The notes: generated from the letters alone by a model not told the origin. A DNA stretch of 64,000 bases from Clostridium punense (GCF_017874425.1 NZ_JAGGLL010000018.1:40239-104238), one strand, 5' to 3'; positions 52,494-62,051 are shown, numbered from the stretch's first letter. A program made the numbers and translations.

Positions 52494-52540
52494 ATTAAAC
52501 ATCTAAGGGATTGATGAGATATCTCATAGGTGTTTTACTT
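52494..52540 (+). terminator. Terminator-like hairpin after hepT
   Basis: TAAACATCT pairs with AGGTGTTTTA around an inner perfect palindrome ATGAGATATCTCAT. Confidence 0.65.
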
Positions 52541-52558
52541 AGTTAAGGGGGAAACTAC

Positions 52559-53005
52559 ATGGAGAATTTTATCATTAGACAATGCATCTATGATGATTTG
52601 GATTATGTTATTTCGCTACAAGAGCAATGGGCTAAAGAAGATATAACCTACGGTCTCATACCTGCTAATAAGGAATATCTTTTTGAAAGGTTAGGAAAAT
52701 ACTTTTTGGTTGCTGAAGAGCAAGAGAATATCATTGGTTTTGTGACCGGAGTAATAAATAAAGCTAAGAATATGACAATATTCAGTGATGGGGAATTATA
52801 TATTGAAATAGAAGATATATATGTGTCAAAAAACAATAGAGGACAAGGGATTGGAAATATTCTTTTAAATAAAGTATTGGAAATCTCAAAGGAAAATGGT
52901 ATTGAGAGATCCTTACTTTATTCATCTACAAAGGATATGGAAAGCATCATAAAGTTTTATAAGAATCACCATTATAAAACTTGGTGTATACAAATGTTCA
53001 AATAA
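52559..53005 (+). CDS. GNAT family N-acetyltransferase
   Basis: 148 aa. IEIEDIYVSKNNRGQGIGNILLNKVLEISKENGI is strand 4 plus motif A (RGQGIG), and YSSTKDMESIIKFYKNHHYKTW is motif B. GGGGGAAAC precedes the ATG. The acceptor is unknown. The MazG-like gene starts 20 nt after its stop. Confidence 0.85.
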   Translation: MENFIIRQCIYDDLDYVISLQEQWAKEDITYGLIPANKEYLFERLGKYFLVAEEQENIIGFVTGVINKAKNMTIFSDGELYIEIEDIYVSKNNRGQGIGNILLNKVLEISKENGIERSLLYSSTKDMESIIKFYKNHHYKTWCIQMFK

Positions 53006-53025
53006 CAATGATGGGGGAGAAGAAG

Positions 53026-53334
53026 ATGGAGAGATTTTATAAAATGGTGGAGGGAAGCTTCAAGCGTTTCCCAGAGGGGGTAGAGCCCTTTCAGATGGTT
53101 ACAAGACTACTAGAAGAATGTGGTGAGGTGGCAAGTGAAGTTAATCACTTTGAAGCTAGTGGTGTAAAAAGATTAAAACACGGTGAACCAAGCAAGGATG
53201 CTTTAGCTGGGGAAATACGACAAGCTATGGTGGCTTTAATGCAAATAGCTGTATACTACTCAGTTCAAGAGGAATTAGAAAAGTCAATGAATGAATCACT
53301 AAAGAGAATGAAAGATGAAAATCTTATTGATTAG
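53026..53334 (+). CDS. MazG-like protein, probably altered active site
   Basis: 102 aa from ATG 53026 (GGGGGAG upstream; ATG 53011 also possible). VTRLLEECGEVASEVNHFE carries the first ExxE metal motif of MazG-like pyrophosphatases. The second motif, usually ExxD, reads EIRQAMVALMQIAVYY, so the metal-binding Asp seems absent. It may be inactive as a pyrophosphatase or use a variant site. Probably co-transcribed with the upstream GNAT. Confidence 0.6.
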   Translation: MERFYKMVEGSFKRFPEGVEPFQMVTRLLEECGEVASEVNHFEASGVKRLKHGEPSKDALAGEIRQAMVALMQIAVYYSVQEELEKSMNESLKRMKDENLID

Positions 53335-53354
53335 TGGAGTTATATAGTATAATG

Positions 53355-53390
53355 AAGGTGGGCTATTTAAAATGGTCCATCTTATTTGTT
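53355..53390 (+). terminator. Intrinsic terminator
   Basis: AAGGTGGGC (53355-53363) pairs with GTCCATCTT (53375-53383) using G-U pairs, followed by ATTTGTT. Between it and the MITE-like element at 53545 nothing further is recognised. Confidence 0.6.
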
Positions 53391-53544
53391 ATACAGCAAA
53401 TTTAGATTTTTTTACTTAAAGAAGTACATGTACGATAGAAGTTTAAATATAGGAAAGTTAAATGTAACAAAAGAAGACATCTGATTAAATAAAAACTATA
53501 AAGTTGAATAAGTGTAGTTCAAATGATAATATTAGATTAAAAAC

Positions 53545-53623
53545 TAAGACATCTTCATAAAATAAGTCAGTATAACTCAGAATATCCTTCAGATATTTGA
53601 CTTATTATTTTTTTAGATGCTAA
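53545..53623 (+). mobile_element. MITE-like inverted-repeat element, copy 3 (internally deleted)
   Basis: About 79 bp. It keeps both ends of the family (left ACATCTTCATAAAATAAGTC, right TTGACTTATTATTTTTTTAG) and the AACTCAGAATATCCTTCAGA segment. It lacks the 100-bp middle found in the copies at 3026 and 60003. Same orientation; it ends 30 nt before the next gene. Confidence 0.7.
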
Positions 53624-53653
53624 TGAACTGTTAAAATATGAGGTGCAAGAAAT

Positions 53654-54553
53654 ATGAAATCTTTAGATAATAATATAAACGACAATATAAATGATAATAA
53701 ACTAAGTGCTTCTTCAAGTATTAGTTGTGATAATTTAAGAGTAGATTGTGAAAAGTGCTTTGGTCTTTGCTGTGTAGCTTTATATTTTTCATCTTCTGAA
53801 GGCTTTCCAGAAAATAAGGATGCTGGGAAACCATGTATAAATCTACAACAAAACTTTCAATGCAAGGTTCATGAAAACTTAACACAAATGGGACTAAAGG
53901 GTTGTACAGCTTACGATTGTTTTGGGGCTGGCCAAAAGGTAGCTCAAGTGACCTACAATGGGGAACATTGGAGAAAAAGTCCAGAATATGCAGAGGAGAT
54001 GTTTCAGGTATTTCTAATACAAAGGCAACTTCATGAAATGCTTTGGTATTTAATAGATGGACTTAAGTTTCAGGAAGATCATAAGATTCAAGAAAAGTTT
54101 AGAGCTATTATAAGTAAAACAGAAGAGCTAACTAATCTTAGTGCTGGAAAGCTTTTAGCTTTAGATCTGGTTCCACATCGAATGGCAGTTAATTCACTGC
54201 TAAAGGAAACTAGTGAGATGGTTAGAAAAAAGGTTGGAGGAAGTAATAAGAGTACTCTTGGACGGAAAAAGGCCTTTGGTGGAGGATTAAATCTTATGGG
54301 AGCAGATCTTAGAAAAAAGGATTTAAGAGGACAAAATTTAAGTGGAGCCTTTTTAATTGCTGCAGACCTAAGAGGAACAGATTTATCAGGAGCTGACCTT
54401 ATAGGTGCAGATCTAAGAAATGCAGATTTACGAGGAGCAAACCTGACTAATTGTATATTCTTAACTCAAGGGCAAATTAATAGTGCAAAAGGTGATTTAA
54501 CTACAAAATTGCCGTACACACTTATAACACCACTGAGTTGGAAAAATAAATAA
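53654..54553 (+). CDS. Pentapeptide-repeat protein with N-terminal Cys cluster
   Basis: 299 aa. Residues 25-89 contain nine Cys, including CEKCFGLCC, resembling the YkgJ-type metal-chelate domain. A helical middle follows (110-205). Residues about 216-268 are pentapeptide repeats of A(D/N)LXX type ([38 protein letters not shown]), forming a short right-handed beta-helix. Only about ten repeats, fewer than gyrase-protecting Qnr proteins. TGAGGTGC precedes the ATG. The fusion is unusual; function unknown. A MITE-like remnant sits 30 nt upstream. Confidence 0.75.
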   Translation: MKSLDNNINDNINDNKLSASSSISCDNLRVDCEKCFGLCCVALYFSSSEGFPENKDAGKPCINLQQNFQCKVHENLTQMGLKGCTAYDCFGAGQKVAQVTYNGEHWRKSPEYAEEMFQVFLIQRQLHEMLWYLIDGLKFQEDHKIQEKFRAIISKTEELTNLSAGKLLALDLVPHRMAVNSLLKETSEMVRKKVGGSNKSTLGRKKAFGGGLNLMGADLRKKDLRGQNLSGAFLIAADLRGTDLSGADLIGADLRNADLRGANLTNCIFLTQGQINSAKGDLTTKLPYTLITPLSWKNK

Positions 54554-54605
54554 TAATTTTTAAAAAGTAAGTGGAATCAGAAAATAAACTTAATCTTGTT
54601 AAAGA

Positions 54606-54665
54606 AGTTAAGGGGAGTGCATAGATAACTATTAAGTTAGCTGAGCACCCCTCCAACTTATATTT
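54606..54665. terminator. Bidirectional terminator-like hairpin
   Basis: GGGGAGTGC pairs with GCACCCCT, extended by AAGTTA/AACTT, between the convergent pentapeptide gene and trpB. Confidence 0.55.
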
Positions 54666-54686
54666 TAATCTGAAATATTTACTTAA

Positions 54687-55880
54687 TTACATAAGCGTTT
54701 TGTTAAGGGATAGTATTTCCTTAATCTGATATATATCCTTATCACCTCTACCAGAAAGATTTACTATAATAATATCATTCTTAGATAGTGTTTTAGCTAG
54801 TTTAATGGCATAGGCTATAGCATGTGAACTTTCTAAGGCGGCAATGATTCCTTCTGTTTTTGAAAGTAACATAAAGGCTTCCAGAGCCGCATCATCTGTA
54901 ATAGATTCATAAGTTGCTCTTCCTATGTGTTTATAGTGGCTGTGTTCAGGACCAACACCTGGGTAATCTAGTCCAGGTGCAATAGAGTAGGTTGGAAGAG
55001 GAGTACCGTTCTCATCTTGTAGGGTATAGCATTTAAACCCGTGTATAATTCCAGGAGTACCCTTGCATAATGAGGCAGCGTGAAGCTTGGTATTAAGGCC
55101 TTTACCTGCTGGTTCAACACCTATTATATTAACATTTTTATCATTTTCAAAGGCACTAAAAAGTCCAATAGCATTGCTACCACCACCTACACAAGCAATA
55201 ACATAGTTTGGTAATTTGCCTTCAACTTCTAATATTTGTTTTCTGGCTTCTTTCCCAATAACACTTTGAAACTCTCTGACCATTGTAGGATAAGGATGAG
55301 GACCTACTGCTGAGCCAAGTAAATAGAAGGTATTAGCAGAGTTTACTACAAAGTCTTCTAGAGCAGCATCTACTGCATCTTTTAAAGTTGCAGTGCCACT
55401 ACTAACTGGTATAACCTTAGCTCCTAAAAGTTCCATCTTGAAAACATTAATTTCCTGACGTTTCACGTCTACTTGCCCCATATAAATAACACAGTCCATA
55501 TTAAATAGGGCACAAACCGTAGCTGTAGCTACTCCATGCTGACCAGCACCTGTTTCTGCAACAATCCTTTTTTTATCCATTCTTTTTGCTAAAAGCACTT
55601 GCCCTATAGCATTGTTTATTTTATGTGCACCTGTATGATTTAAATCTTCTCTTTTAAGATATATCTTGCTGCCACCAATTTTTCTAGTAAGTGATTCAGA
55701 AAAATAAAGTGGATTTTCTCTTCCGATATATTGTTTGTAATAGTAATTCAACTCATTAAGAAATTCCTTGTCTTCAATATACTTATAAAAATTTTCCTCA
55801 ACTTCGTTTAATACGGTTTTCAACTGGTCAGGGACATAAGCCCCTCCAAATTCACCAAAATAACCTTTACTATTTTTCAT
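54687..55880 (-). CDS. trpB: Tryptophan synthase beta subunit
   Basis: 397 aa from ATG 55880 on the minus strand (AGGAGGT upstream). [10 protein letters not shown] holds the PLP Lys (residue 87). [10 protein letters not shown] is the phosphate loop and LVGIEP-like [10 protein letters not shown] follows. It condenses indole with serine to tryptophan. It is a TrpB1-type sequence but no trpA or other trp gene is present here, so it probably uses free indole or a distant TrpA. A Trp-specific T-box lies upstream. Confidence 0.95.
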   Translation of the reverse strand: MKNSKGYFGEFGGAYVPDQLKTVLNEVEENFYKYIEDKEFLNELNYYYKQYIGRENPLYFSESLTRKIGGSKIYLKREDLNHTGAHKINNAIGQVLLAKRMDKKRIVAETGAGQHGVATATVCALFNMDCVIYMGQVDVKRQEINVFKMELLGAKVIPVSSGTATLKDAVDAALEDFVVNSANTFYLLGSAVGPHPYPTMVREFQSVIGKEARKQILEVEGKLPNYVIACVGGGSNAIGLFSAFENDKNVNIIGVEPAGKGLNTKLHAASLCKGTPGIIHGFKCYTLQDENGTPLPTYSIAPGLDYPGVGPEHSHYKHIGRATYESITDDAALEAFMLLSKTEGIIAALESSHAIAYAIKLAKTLSKNDIIIVNLSGRGDKDIYQIKEILSLNKTLM

Positions 55881-56100
55881 TTTATTACCTCCTGTAAATA
55901 ATAGTGGTGCTACCACCTAATTTGATATAACTCATATAAATTGAAGCTACATATTTATATAAGTTGTTTTCTCTGTTTTCTGTAAATTTGCCTGTTAAAC
56001 TATAAAAATTGGTTTTAGTATTGGAGTAAGAATTAGGTCTTTTAATTGAACTTCATGACATATTGCACCACCACCTTTGGAAGTTAATTTAATGTTTTAT

Positions 56101-56388
56101 AAAATAAAAAACTCCGTCCTAAATAAATTAGGACGGAGTAATATCCGCGGTACCACCTAAATTGCAACTAAAATAAATTGCCACTTATAAGTTCAAGCAC
56201 TAACATGCTCTATCCATTATAACGTATGGATTACGGTAATTACTACTTTTCATAAATGAATTTCGGATTACTCCTCAGAGGCCCATTCACCAGCCATTAT
56301 CGTACCAGGATTCCACCATCCCCGGCTCTCTTTAACTAAATCAGCTGTCTACTACCCCTCTTCAAAGGATTCAATGTTTTTACATATT
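56101..56388 (-). promoter_or_regulatory. Tryptophan T-box riboswitch upstream of trpB
   Basis: On the minus strand the leader carries AGAG/GTAGTAG stem I elements, the T-box core TTAGGTGGTACCGCGG (56145-56160) and a terminator whose 12-bp stem (TTAGGACGGAGT) ends in T6. The specifier in GTGAATGGGCC is TGG (56283-56285), the Trp codon. Uncharged tRNA-Trp would form the antiterminator. A further 184 nt separate it from trpB; that spacer has two extra GGTGGT motifs (near 55906 and 56068) but no second stem I. Confidence 0.93.
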
Positions 56389-56394
56389 ACAATG

Positions 56395-56423
56395 ATAATA
56401 ACAATACTTGATTTTATTGTCAA
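56395..56423 (-). promoter_or_regulatory. Promoter of the trpB T-box leader
   Basis: On the minus strand: perfect TTGACA (56418-56423), 17-bp spacer, TATTAT (56395-56400). The predicted RNA start is at about 56388, just before stem I. Confidence 0.88.
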
Positions 56424-56565
56424 CAAATAAATTGATAATTCAGAAGGAAGTTCACTTATTTATATTTATATTAACTTATAGATGGATTCAGATTTGCAGT
56501 TTTTAGATACAGGGCAAATTAAAAAGATTTAACCTAAAGTTTATTCTATAAGGTAAGGTTTATAG

Positions 56566-58482
56566 CTAATTAGCTTCACTATTTAAAGCAACCCATGCAG
56601 CAATCACATCTTCTAATTTCTCATTTAATTCCGCTTTTTTAGAATAAAGCTTATTTAATTCTTCATAATTAGAGGCTGAGCTATCCATGAGGTTATCAAT
56701 TTTATCAAGTTCTTCCTCTAAGGATTTTATGCTGTCATCTAGTTTCTCCAATTTAAACTTAGACTTATTAAAATCATTATTTGGTTTATTAATTGGGTTA
56801 CTTGAAGCCGCTTTTTTGGGAACTTCAATGGTATTTGACTTTACTAGCTCCTGAATTTTGCTGTTCTTATAGAAATCATAGTCACCAGAATAACTTACCA
56901 GGTTGTTATCTTCTAGTGAAATTATTCTATCACAGACTTTATTAATAAAATATCTATCATGGGAAATGAAAAAGATAGTTCCTTTAAAATCTTCAAGTGC
57001 TGCCTCGAGAGTTTCAATGGAGTCAATATCAAGGTGGTTAGTTGGCTCATCTAGTATGAGAAGATTTATCTCATCATATAGTAGCATACTTAATTTAAGT
57101 CGAACCTTTTCTCCACCAGATAAATGTTTCACCTTTTGATAAGGAGTTTTTCCAAAGAACATAAACTTAGAAAGATATTCTCTAGCTTTTCCCTCTAAAA
57201 TATCTCTATCTTCTCTGAAGCACTCAATAACAGTGTCCTCTTCATTATTAAAAACGATTTCTTGTGGCAAGTAGGCATATTTCACATTAGCTCCTATTTG
57301 TAAAATTCCACTATCTAAATCCATGTTACCTAAAAGCATTTTTAAAAATGTAGTTTTGCCACTACCATTGGGACCTATGAGAGCCACTCTTTCACCATAG
57401 TAAATGTTTAACTGAGCTTTACTTAATATAACTTTATCATTAAAGCTCTTACAGATTTCAGAACCTTTTATTACATTAGAACCTGACCTTTCTGTATTTT
57501 TAAAATCTAGTTTAATAGTTTGTTTTTTAAATACTGGTTTATCAACTCTATCAAGCTTATCTAACTTTTTTTGAATACTTGCAGCCCTTGTATAATGTTC
57601 CCAAGACCTAAGCCTCTTAACTGCACTTTCCATAGCTTTTATTTTACTTTGTTGATCTTTATAATCCTTAAATTGCTCCAGCATATTATCTTCTTTCTGT
57701 CTAACATAGTCAGAATAGTTTCCATCATACTGTGTATTTTGTTTATTTTCTATTTCAATAACCTTAGTAACCACGTTATCTAAGAAATACCTATCATGGG
57801 AAACCACCATAACAATGCCATTGTAGTTTCTAAGATATCCTTCAAGCCACTCTATAGAATCCATATCTAAATGATTTGTAGGTTCATCAAGAAGTAAAAT
57901 ATCAGGGCTTTCTAACAGGATTTTTCCAAGACTTACTGTGGTTTTTTCACCACCACTTAAAATATTAAAGTCTTTATTTAGAAAAGCATCATCGAATTTT
58001 AATCCTTTGCATATTTTACTTAATTTCTCCTCTATATCATAGCCGCCTTTAGTGATATACACCTCTTGGAGATCACTATACCGTTTTAATACTCTCTCCA
58101 GTTCTTCTCCATCTAGAGTAGACATAGTATTTTCCAGCTCTCTAAGATTTTTTTCGATGGTATAAACTTCTTCAAAAGCAGATTTTAATATATGAATAAC
58201 CTTTAAGTTTCCTGGATAATCTGGAAGCTGATTAAGATATCCAACGGTAACTCCCTTAGGAATTTTAATCCAGCCTTTTAGCCTTCCATCACGTGAATCT
58301 AATCTATCATCTCTATCCATTGGTTCTATGCCAGCTAGTAGTTTTAAAATAGTGCTTTTTCCGCAACCATTCCTACCTACAAGGGCAACTCTTTCTTTAT
58401 CATATACAGTAAAAGTTATATTATTTAATACTAAGTTATCTCCAAATCTTTTCATAATACGATACATTGTAAATTCAATCAT
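56566..58482 (-). CDS. ABC-F subfamily ATPase (possible antibiotic-resistance type)
   Basis: 638 aa with two cytoplasmic ABC domains and no membrane helix. Domain 1: GRNGCGKST, LSGGEKTTVSLGKILLESPDILLLDEPTNHLD. Domain 2: GPNGSGKTT, LSGGEKVRLKLSMLL, LLILDEPTNHLD. The interdomain linker (about 240-320, with YTRAASIQKKLDKLDR) is the P-site-reaching element, and residues 570-630 form a C-terminal coiled coil. ABC-F proteins act on the ribosome. An attenuated leader with a short uORF upstream suggests drug-inducible ribosome protection. Confidence 0.88.
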   Translation of the reverse strand: MIEFTMYRIMKRFGDNLVLNNITFTVYDKERVALVGRNGCGKSTILKLLAGIEPMDRDDRLDSRDGRLKGWIKIPKGVTVGYLNQLPDYPGNLKVIHILKSAFEEVYTIEKNLRELENTMSTLDGEELERVLKRYSDLQEVYITKGGYDIEEKLSKICKGLKFDDAFLNKDFNILSGGEKTTVSLGKILLESPDILLLDEPTNHLDMDSIEWLEGYLRNYNGIVMVVSHDRYFLDNVVTKVIEIENKQNTQYDGNYSDYVRQKEDNMLEQFKDYKDQQSKIKAMESAVKRLRSWEHYTRAASIQKKLDKLDRVDKPVFKKQTIKLDFKNTERSGSNVIKGSEICKSFNDKVILSKAQLNIYYGERVALIGPNGSGKTTFLKMLLGNMDLDSGILQIGANVKYAYLPQEIVFNNEEDTVIECFREDRDILEGKAREYLSKFMFFGKTPYQKVKHLSGGEKVRLKLSMLLYDEINLLILDEPTNHLDIDSIETLEAALEDFKGTIFFISHDRYFINKVCDRIISLEDNNLVSYSGDYDFYKNSKIQELVKSNTIEVPKKAASSNPINKPNNDFNKSKFKLEKLDDSIKSLEEELDKIDNLMDSSASNYEELNKLYSKKAELNEKLEDVIAAWVALNSEAN

Positions 58483-58601
58483 CTATAATCCCTCATCTCA
58501 TAAAATAATAATTCAAGTACTTAAGGCAATTAGTTGATAACTTACTAACTTCTAAGATTTCACGCTAGAAACCTTAGAAGGATTAATAAAAATTCATGAA
58601 A

Positions 58602-58638
58602 AATAAAAAGACCATAAGAAAGAATATTCTTACGGTCT
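58602..58638 (-). terminator. Attenuator terminator 120 nt before the ABC-F gene
   Basis: On the minus strand AGACCGTAAGAA pairs with TTCTTATGGTCT (one G-U) and is followed by TTTTTATTTTT. It lies inside the leader of the ABC-F gene, so read-through is needed for expression. Confidence 0.85.
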
Positions 58639-58923
58639 AAAAATAGCTATAATTTATAAAATCAAAGATATATAAATATAATCAACCTTAAATAAAGAAC
58701 AGGCTTATTTTATTCAACGACTTGGGATGCAGATTAAATTCCACCCTAAGCTTGCTTAAGAGTAACAATGGGGGAGAATAATCATTCAAAAGTGTCATTA
58801 AATAAGAACAGTAAAATGTTACCTTATTTAAGTAGTAGATTTATATAAAAATCTTGTTTAAAAATTAAATATATTTCAGTAAAGTAAGTTATCTTCTAAA
58901 TTGCTAAATTCATTTAAAGAGCA

Positions 58924-58958
58924 CAACAAAAAGGTCTACCCCAAAACAGGAAAAGACT
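58924..58958 (-). terminator. Leader-proximal attenuator after the uORF
   Basis: On the minus strand GTCT...TTCC pairs with GGGG...AGAC, followed by CCTTTTTGTTG. It starts about 45 nt after the uORF stop, suitable for ribosome-mediated attenuation. Confidence 0.6.
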
Positions 58959-59001
58959 ATACTCCTTAAAAATATCTATTAATTTTAAAATAAAATTAAT
59001 G

Positions 59002-59022
59002 TTAGCAATTAGCTGGTGTCAT
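59002..59022 (-). CDS. Short leader peptide (uORF) of the ABC-F gene
   Basis: AAAGGAGG (59032-59039) precedes ATG at 59022 on the minus strand; the frame reads M-T-P-A-N-C-stop. Such strong translation signals on a 6-codon frame followed by a terminator are characteristic of ARE ABC-F and erm/cfr leaders. There, drug-stalled ribosomes change the RNA fold. Confidence 0.65.
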   Translation of the reverse strand: MTPANC

Positions 59023-59057
59023 AACTTACGTCCTCCTTTATATTTAACAATACCTAT

Positions 59058-59086
59058 ATTTTACATTATATTCATATAATTGTAAA
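59058..59086 (-). promoter_or_regulatory. Promoter of the ABC-F leader
   Basis: On the minus strand: TTTACA (59081-59086), 17-bp spacer, TAAAAT (59058-59063), giving a leader of about 570 nt before the ABC-F start. The divergent + side up to the nitroreductase (59087-59326) holds no recognised element. Confidence 0.65.
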
Positions 59087-59326
59087 TAGTTTAAATTTAA
59101 TGTAATATTACTTTTATAAGAATGCTGCAATAAAAATAAGTAAAATATAAAAAACTTACAAAGTTAAACCATTTGAGATGTAAGTGTTAAGCTGATTTTA
59201 CAGATATATGTTACCTAGGCTGGCCCTAGCCATATCTTAAATGCTATGGAAAAGGCAATCCTTAAATTTTGTAGTGATTTTTGTATAGAACCAGCTGATG
59301 GATTGGATGAATAAAGGGGGATTAAC

Positions 59327-59890
59327 ATGGAAGTAATCGAAGCCATTTATAAAAGAAGAAGTATTAGAAATTACTTAGACAAGAAAGTAGAAAGAGATAC
59401 GATTATGACCTTATTAAAGGCAGCCACTGCAGCGCCAACAGCTGCTAATTGTCAACCTTGGGAGTTTGTGGTTATTGATGAAGAGGACAAGCTATTTGAG
59501 TTAAAAGATAAATTGGTTTTTGCAAGATACAATGCACCAGTTGCTATTGTGGTGTGTGGAAATATGAAACTAGCTTTTAAGGGGCCAGGAAAAGAAATGT
59601 GGGTACAAGATTGTAGTGCAGCAATAGAAAATATTTTAATTGCTGCTACAGGAAGTGGACTTGGTTCAGTATGGATAGGCGTTTATCCTGTGGAAAGCAA
59701 TGTTAGTGCAGTTAAAGCATTGTTGAATATGCCTGAACATGTTATCCCTCTTGGGGTTGTGTTAATTGGATACCCAGCAGAGGAAAAAGAAGCAAGAAGT
59801 AGACTAAATGAAAAAAGGGTATATTGGCAAAAATATGAACCTGATCGTAAGCATAAGAAAAAGGACAAACCGGTTATAGGACATTATTAG
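59327..59890 (+). CDS. Nitroreductase-family flavoprotein
   Basis: 187 aa. RRSIRNYLDKKV is the FMN-binding opening (R-R-S-x-R). AATAAPTAANCQPWEFVVI is the second FMN-contact region, and LGSVWIGVYP and IPLGVVLIGYP complete the fold. NAD(P)H-dependent reduction of nitro compounds or quinones is the family activity. The basic tail RKHKKKDKPVIGHY is typical. GGGGGATTAAC precedes the ATG. Single gene with its own terminator. Confidence 0.9.
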   Translation: MEVIEAIYKRRSIRNYLDKKVERDTIMTLLKAATAAPTAANCQPWEFVVIDEEDKLFELKDKLVFARYNAPVAIVVCGNMKLAFKGPGKEMWVQDCSAAIENILIAATGSGLGSVWIGVYPVESNVSAVKALLNMPEHVIPLGVVLIGYPAEEKEARSRLNEKRVYWQKYEPDRKHKKKDKPVIGHY

Positions 59891-59898
59891 AGAAGATG

Positions 59899-59945
59899 CA
59901 CAAAAGCTATCACTGTTACAATGGGTGGTAGCTTTTGTGTTAAGA
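59899..59945 (+). terminator. Intrinsic terminator
   Basis: A 15-bp near-perfect stem (CACAAAAGCTATCAC with GTGGTAGCTTTTGTG, one G-U) follows the nitroreductase. Confidence 0.75.
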
Positions 59946-60002
59946 ATGATATAGAAAGGATTATTACCTTTTATTTTGATGTGCAGAAACGTTAAAATTA
60001 TA

Positions 60003-60199
60003 TAGGCATCTTCAAAAAATAAATAAGTTAGTATGCTCGGCTATTTTGTGTTATACTGCGTCAACAGAACCCTTAGATAGCTCTACTATCTGCGGAACCT
60101 GTTTCATTGTCGGCACAAGCTTGCTTGTGAACACAAGCTTGCTTGTGACCTCAAAATATCCTTCACATCTTTGACTTGTTATTTATTTTCAGATGCCTA
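60003..60199 (+). mobile_element. MITE-like inverted-repeat element, copy 2
   Basis: 197 bp bounded by perfect TAGGCATC / GATGCCTA ends that continue into roughly 27-bp imperfect inverted repeats. It matches copy 1 (3026-3202) over its whole length. The palindrome CACAAGCTTGCTTGTG is duplicated in tandem with an 18-bp period (60114-60129 and 60132-60147), explaining the greater length. It ends 58 nt before the next gene start. Confidence 0.85.
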
Positions 60200-60257
60200 G
60201 AATACATAATTCATTGAATTTGTGAGGGTTAATTATATTGTAGGGAGTGGAATAGCT

Positions 60258-62051
60258 TTGATTGAAAACAAAGGTTTTATAGATGGTAATTATAAAAGAA
60301 TATCCATTTTAAGTACTATTAAATTATGTGCTAGATATTCACCCATGCTTTTTATAGCATGCTTCGCTTTAACGGTGATGGATGGGTTACTAGTTCCTCT
60401 AATGCTGGTGATTGTTGGAAAGTTTATTGATTCTGCAATGACATTAGCATCCAAGGAGCCTCAAACTTATATAATGCTAAAAAATGCTATGTTTATGGGG
60501 ATAGGCTATTTCTATATGCAGTTTAGTGAAGAATTAAAAATTTACTTTTATCAATTATTCGAAGATGCACTAAGAAATAAATTAAAGCCAGAAATCATAA
60601 AAAAGCAATTTTCTATTGATTATTTATTATTTGAGTCAACTGAAACCCAGGATTTAGTATTAAGAGTTACTAATAACATAGAAAAGAGGATCACTGAAAT
60701 TCTCAAATGGAGCAATTTGATTATCTCTATAGCTATACAAGTAATTTCTATTCTATATGTGTTATATAAATATAATTGGTGGATAGACGTAATTTTTGTT
60801 TTTATTATAGTTCCAATAATTTTTCTGACTTTTAAGGGTGGTAAAGCAATCTATGAGTCAGAGAAGAAAGTGGGTTTTATAACAAGACAGATGAATTATC
60901 TATCTGATGTGTTGTCAAATAGAGAAGCTAGTGCTGAAAGAACCCTATTTAATTATTCGGATGCACTAAATAAAAGGTTTAAGGATGCCCATCTTTATAG
61001 ATCAAATTTTAATACAAAGAAGCTAGCAAGTGAAACTTTAAGAATCAAATTATGTAATATAGTGATGAATATATTTATTATTTTAATTATTGTCTCTTTA
61101 TCTCGACAAGTATCCAATAAACTATTAAGCGTTGGGTTATTTACATCAATATTAGGTAGCATGATAAATTTAACAAAAGTAATTTCAGTTCAAGTATCAG
61201 AACTTTTCTTTGAGTTTTCTTCACATAAGGAATATGTTAAAGACTTTAAGAAATTTATAGCATTGGAAGAAAATAAAGAAGTGTTTAATGATAAATATGA
61301 AAAGTTAAAATTTGAAAGTTTGCACATTAAAAATTTGTATTTCAAGTATAGAGACTCTAAAGATTATATAATCAAAGGTTTAAATTTATACTTAGAAAAA
61401 GGTAAATCATACTCTTTAGTGGGCTTAAATGGAGCAGGAAAAACAACTTTAATTAAAATATTAGTAGGTTTATATAGAGATTTTGAGGGCGAAATTTTAG
61501 TCAATGGTAAGAATATAAAGCTTTACAGCTTCAATGAACTAGGTGGTATGTTTTCCCTTGTTTCTCAAGACTATGCCAAATACTATGTTTCTCTAAAAGA
61601 TAATATTGCCTTTGGGGATCATGAAGCTGACATTAATTCTGTTATAAAAAACCTTGAGCTGAGTGACTTGATTAATGATTTACCAAAGGGAGAAAATAGC
61701 TACTTAGGTAAAATCTATGATAATGGAATAGATATCTCAGGGGGACAGTGGCAAAGAATCGCTATAGCTAGAGCTCTTTATAAAGATGATCCATTTATTA
61801 TTTTAGATGAGCCAACATCAAGTTTGAGTCCAACTGCTGAGAGCAAAATTTATAGTAATTTTTCAAAAGTAGCTAAGGATAAAACTTTATTGATGATCAG
61901 TCACAGGTTAGGTTCAACAAAAATATCAGATGAAATAATAGTACTTAATTGTGGTACCATTGCTGAGCAAGGTTCTCATGAAGAGTTAATGAGAAAAGAT
62001 AATATATATGCAAAATTATTTAACAAGCAAAGAGAGATGTATTATGAATAA
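60258..62051 (+). CDS. ABC exporter with fused permease and ATPase, subunit 1
   Basis: About 597 aa from TTG 60258 (AGGGAGTGG upstream); a GTG at 60222 has no ribosome site. Six helices in residues 20-310, then GLNGAGKTT, ISGGQWQR and FIILDEPTSSLSP; a switch His lies in MISHRLGSTK. Both this and the partner keep a catalytic Glu, unlike the pair at 36.4 kb. The next gene overlaps by 8 nt, so a heterodimer is likely. The exported substrate is unknown; peptide export is possible. Confidence 0.85.
   Translation: MIENKGFIDGNYKRISILSTIKLCARYSPMLFIACFALTVMDGLLVPLMLVIVGKFIDSAMTLASKEPQTYIMLKNAMFMGIGYFYMQFSEELKIYFYQLFEDALRNKLKPEIIKKQFSIDYLLFESTETQDLVLRVTNNIEKRITEILKWSNLIISIAIQVISILYVLYKYNWWIDVIFVFIIVPIIFLTFKGGKAIYESEKKVGFITRQMNYLSDVLSNREASAERTLFNYSDALNKRFKDAHLYRSNFNTKKLASETLRIKLCNIVMNIFIILIIVSLSRQVSNKLLSVGLFTSILGSMINLTKVISVQVSELFFEFSSHKEYVKDFKKFIALEENKEVFNDKYEKLKFESLHIKNLYFKYRDSKDYIIKGLNLYLEKGKSYSLVGLNGAGKTTLIKILVGLYRDFEGEILVNGKNIKLYSFNELGGMFSLVSQDYAKYYVSLKDNIAFGDHEADINSVIKNLELSDLINDLPKGENSYLGKIYDNGIDISGGQWQRIAIARALYKDDPFIILDEPTSSLSPTAESKIYSNFSKVAKDKTLLMISHRLGSTKISDEIIVLNCGTIAEQGSHEELMRKDNIYAKLFNKQREMYYE

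Noticed and set aside
55900..56080. Possible second T-box between the first T-box and trpB
   Set aside because: Only GGTGGT-type fragments are present; there is no stem I, specifier loop or terminator in the 184 nt.
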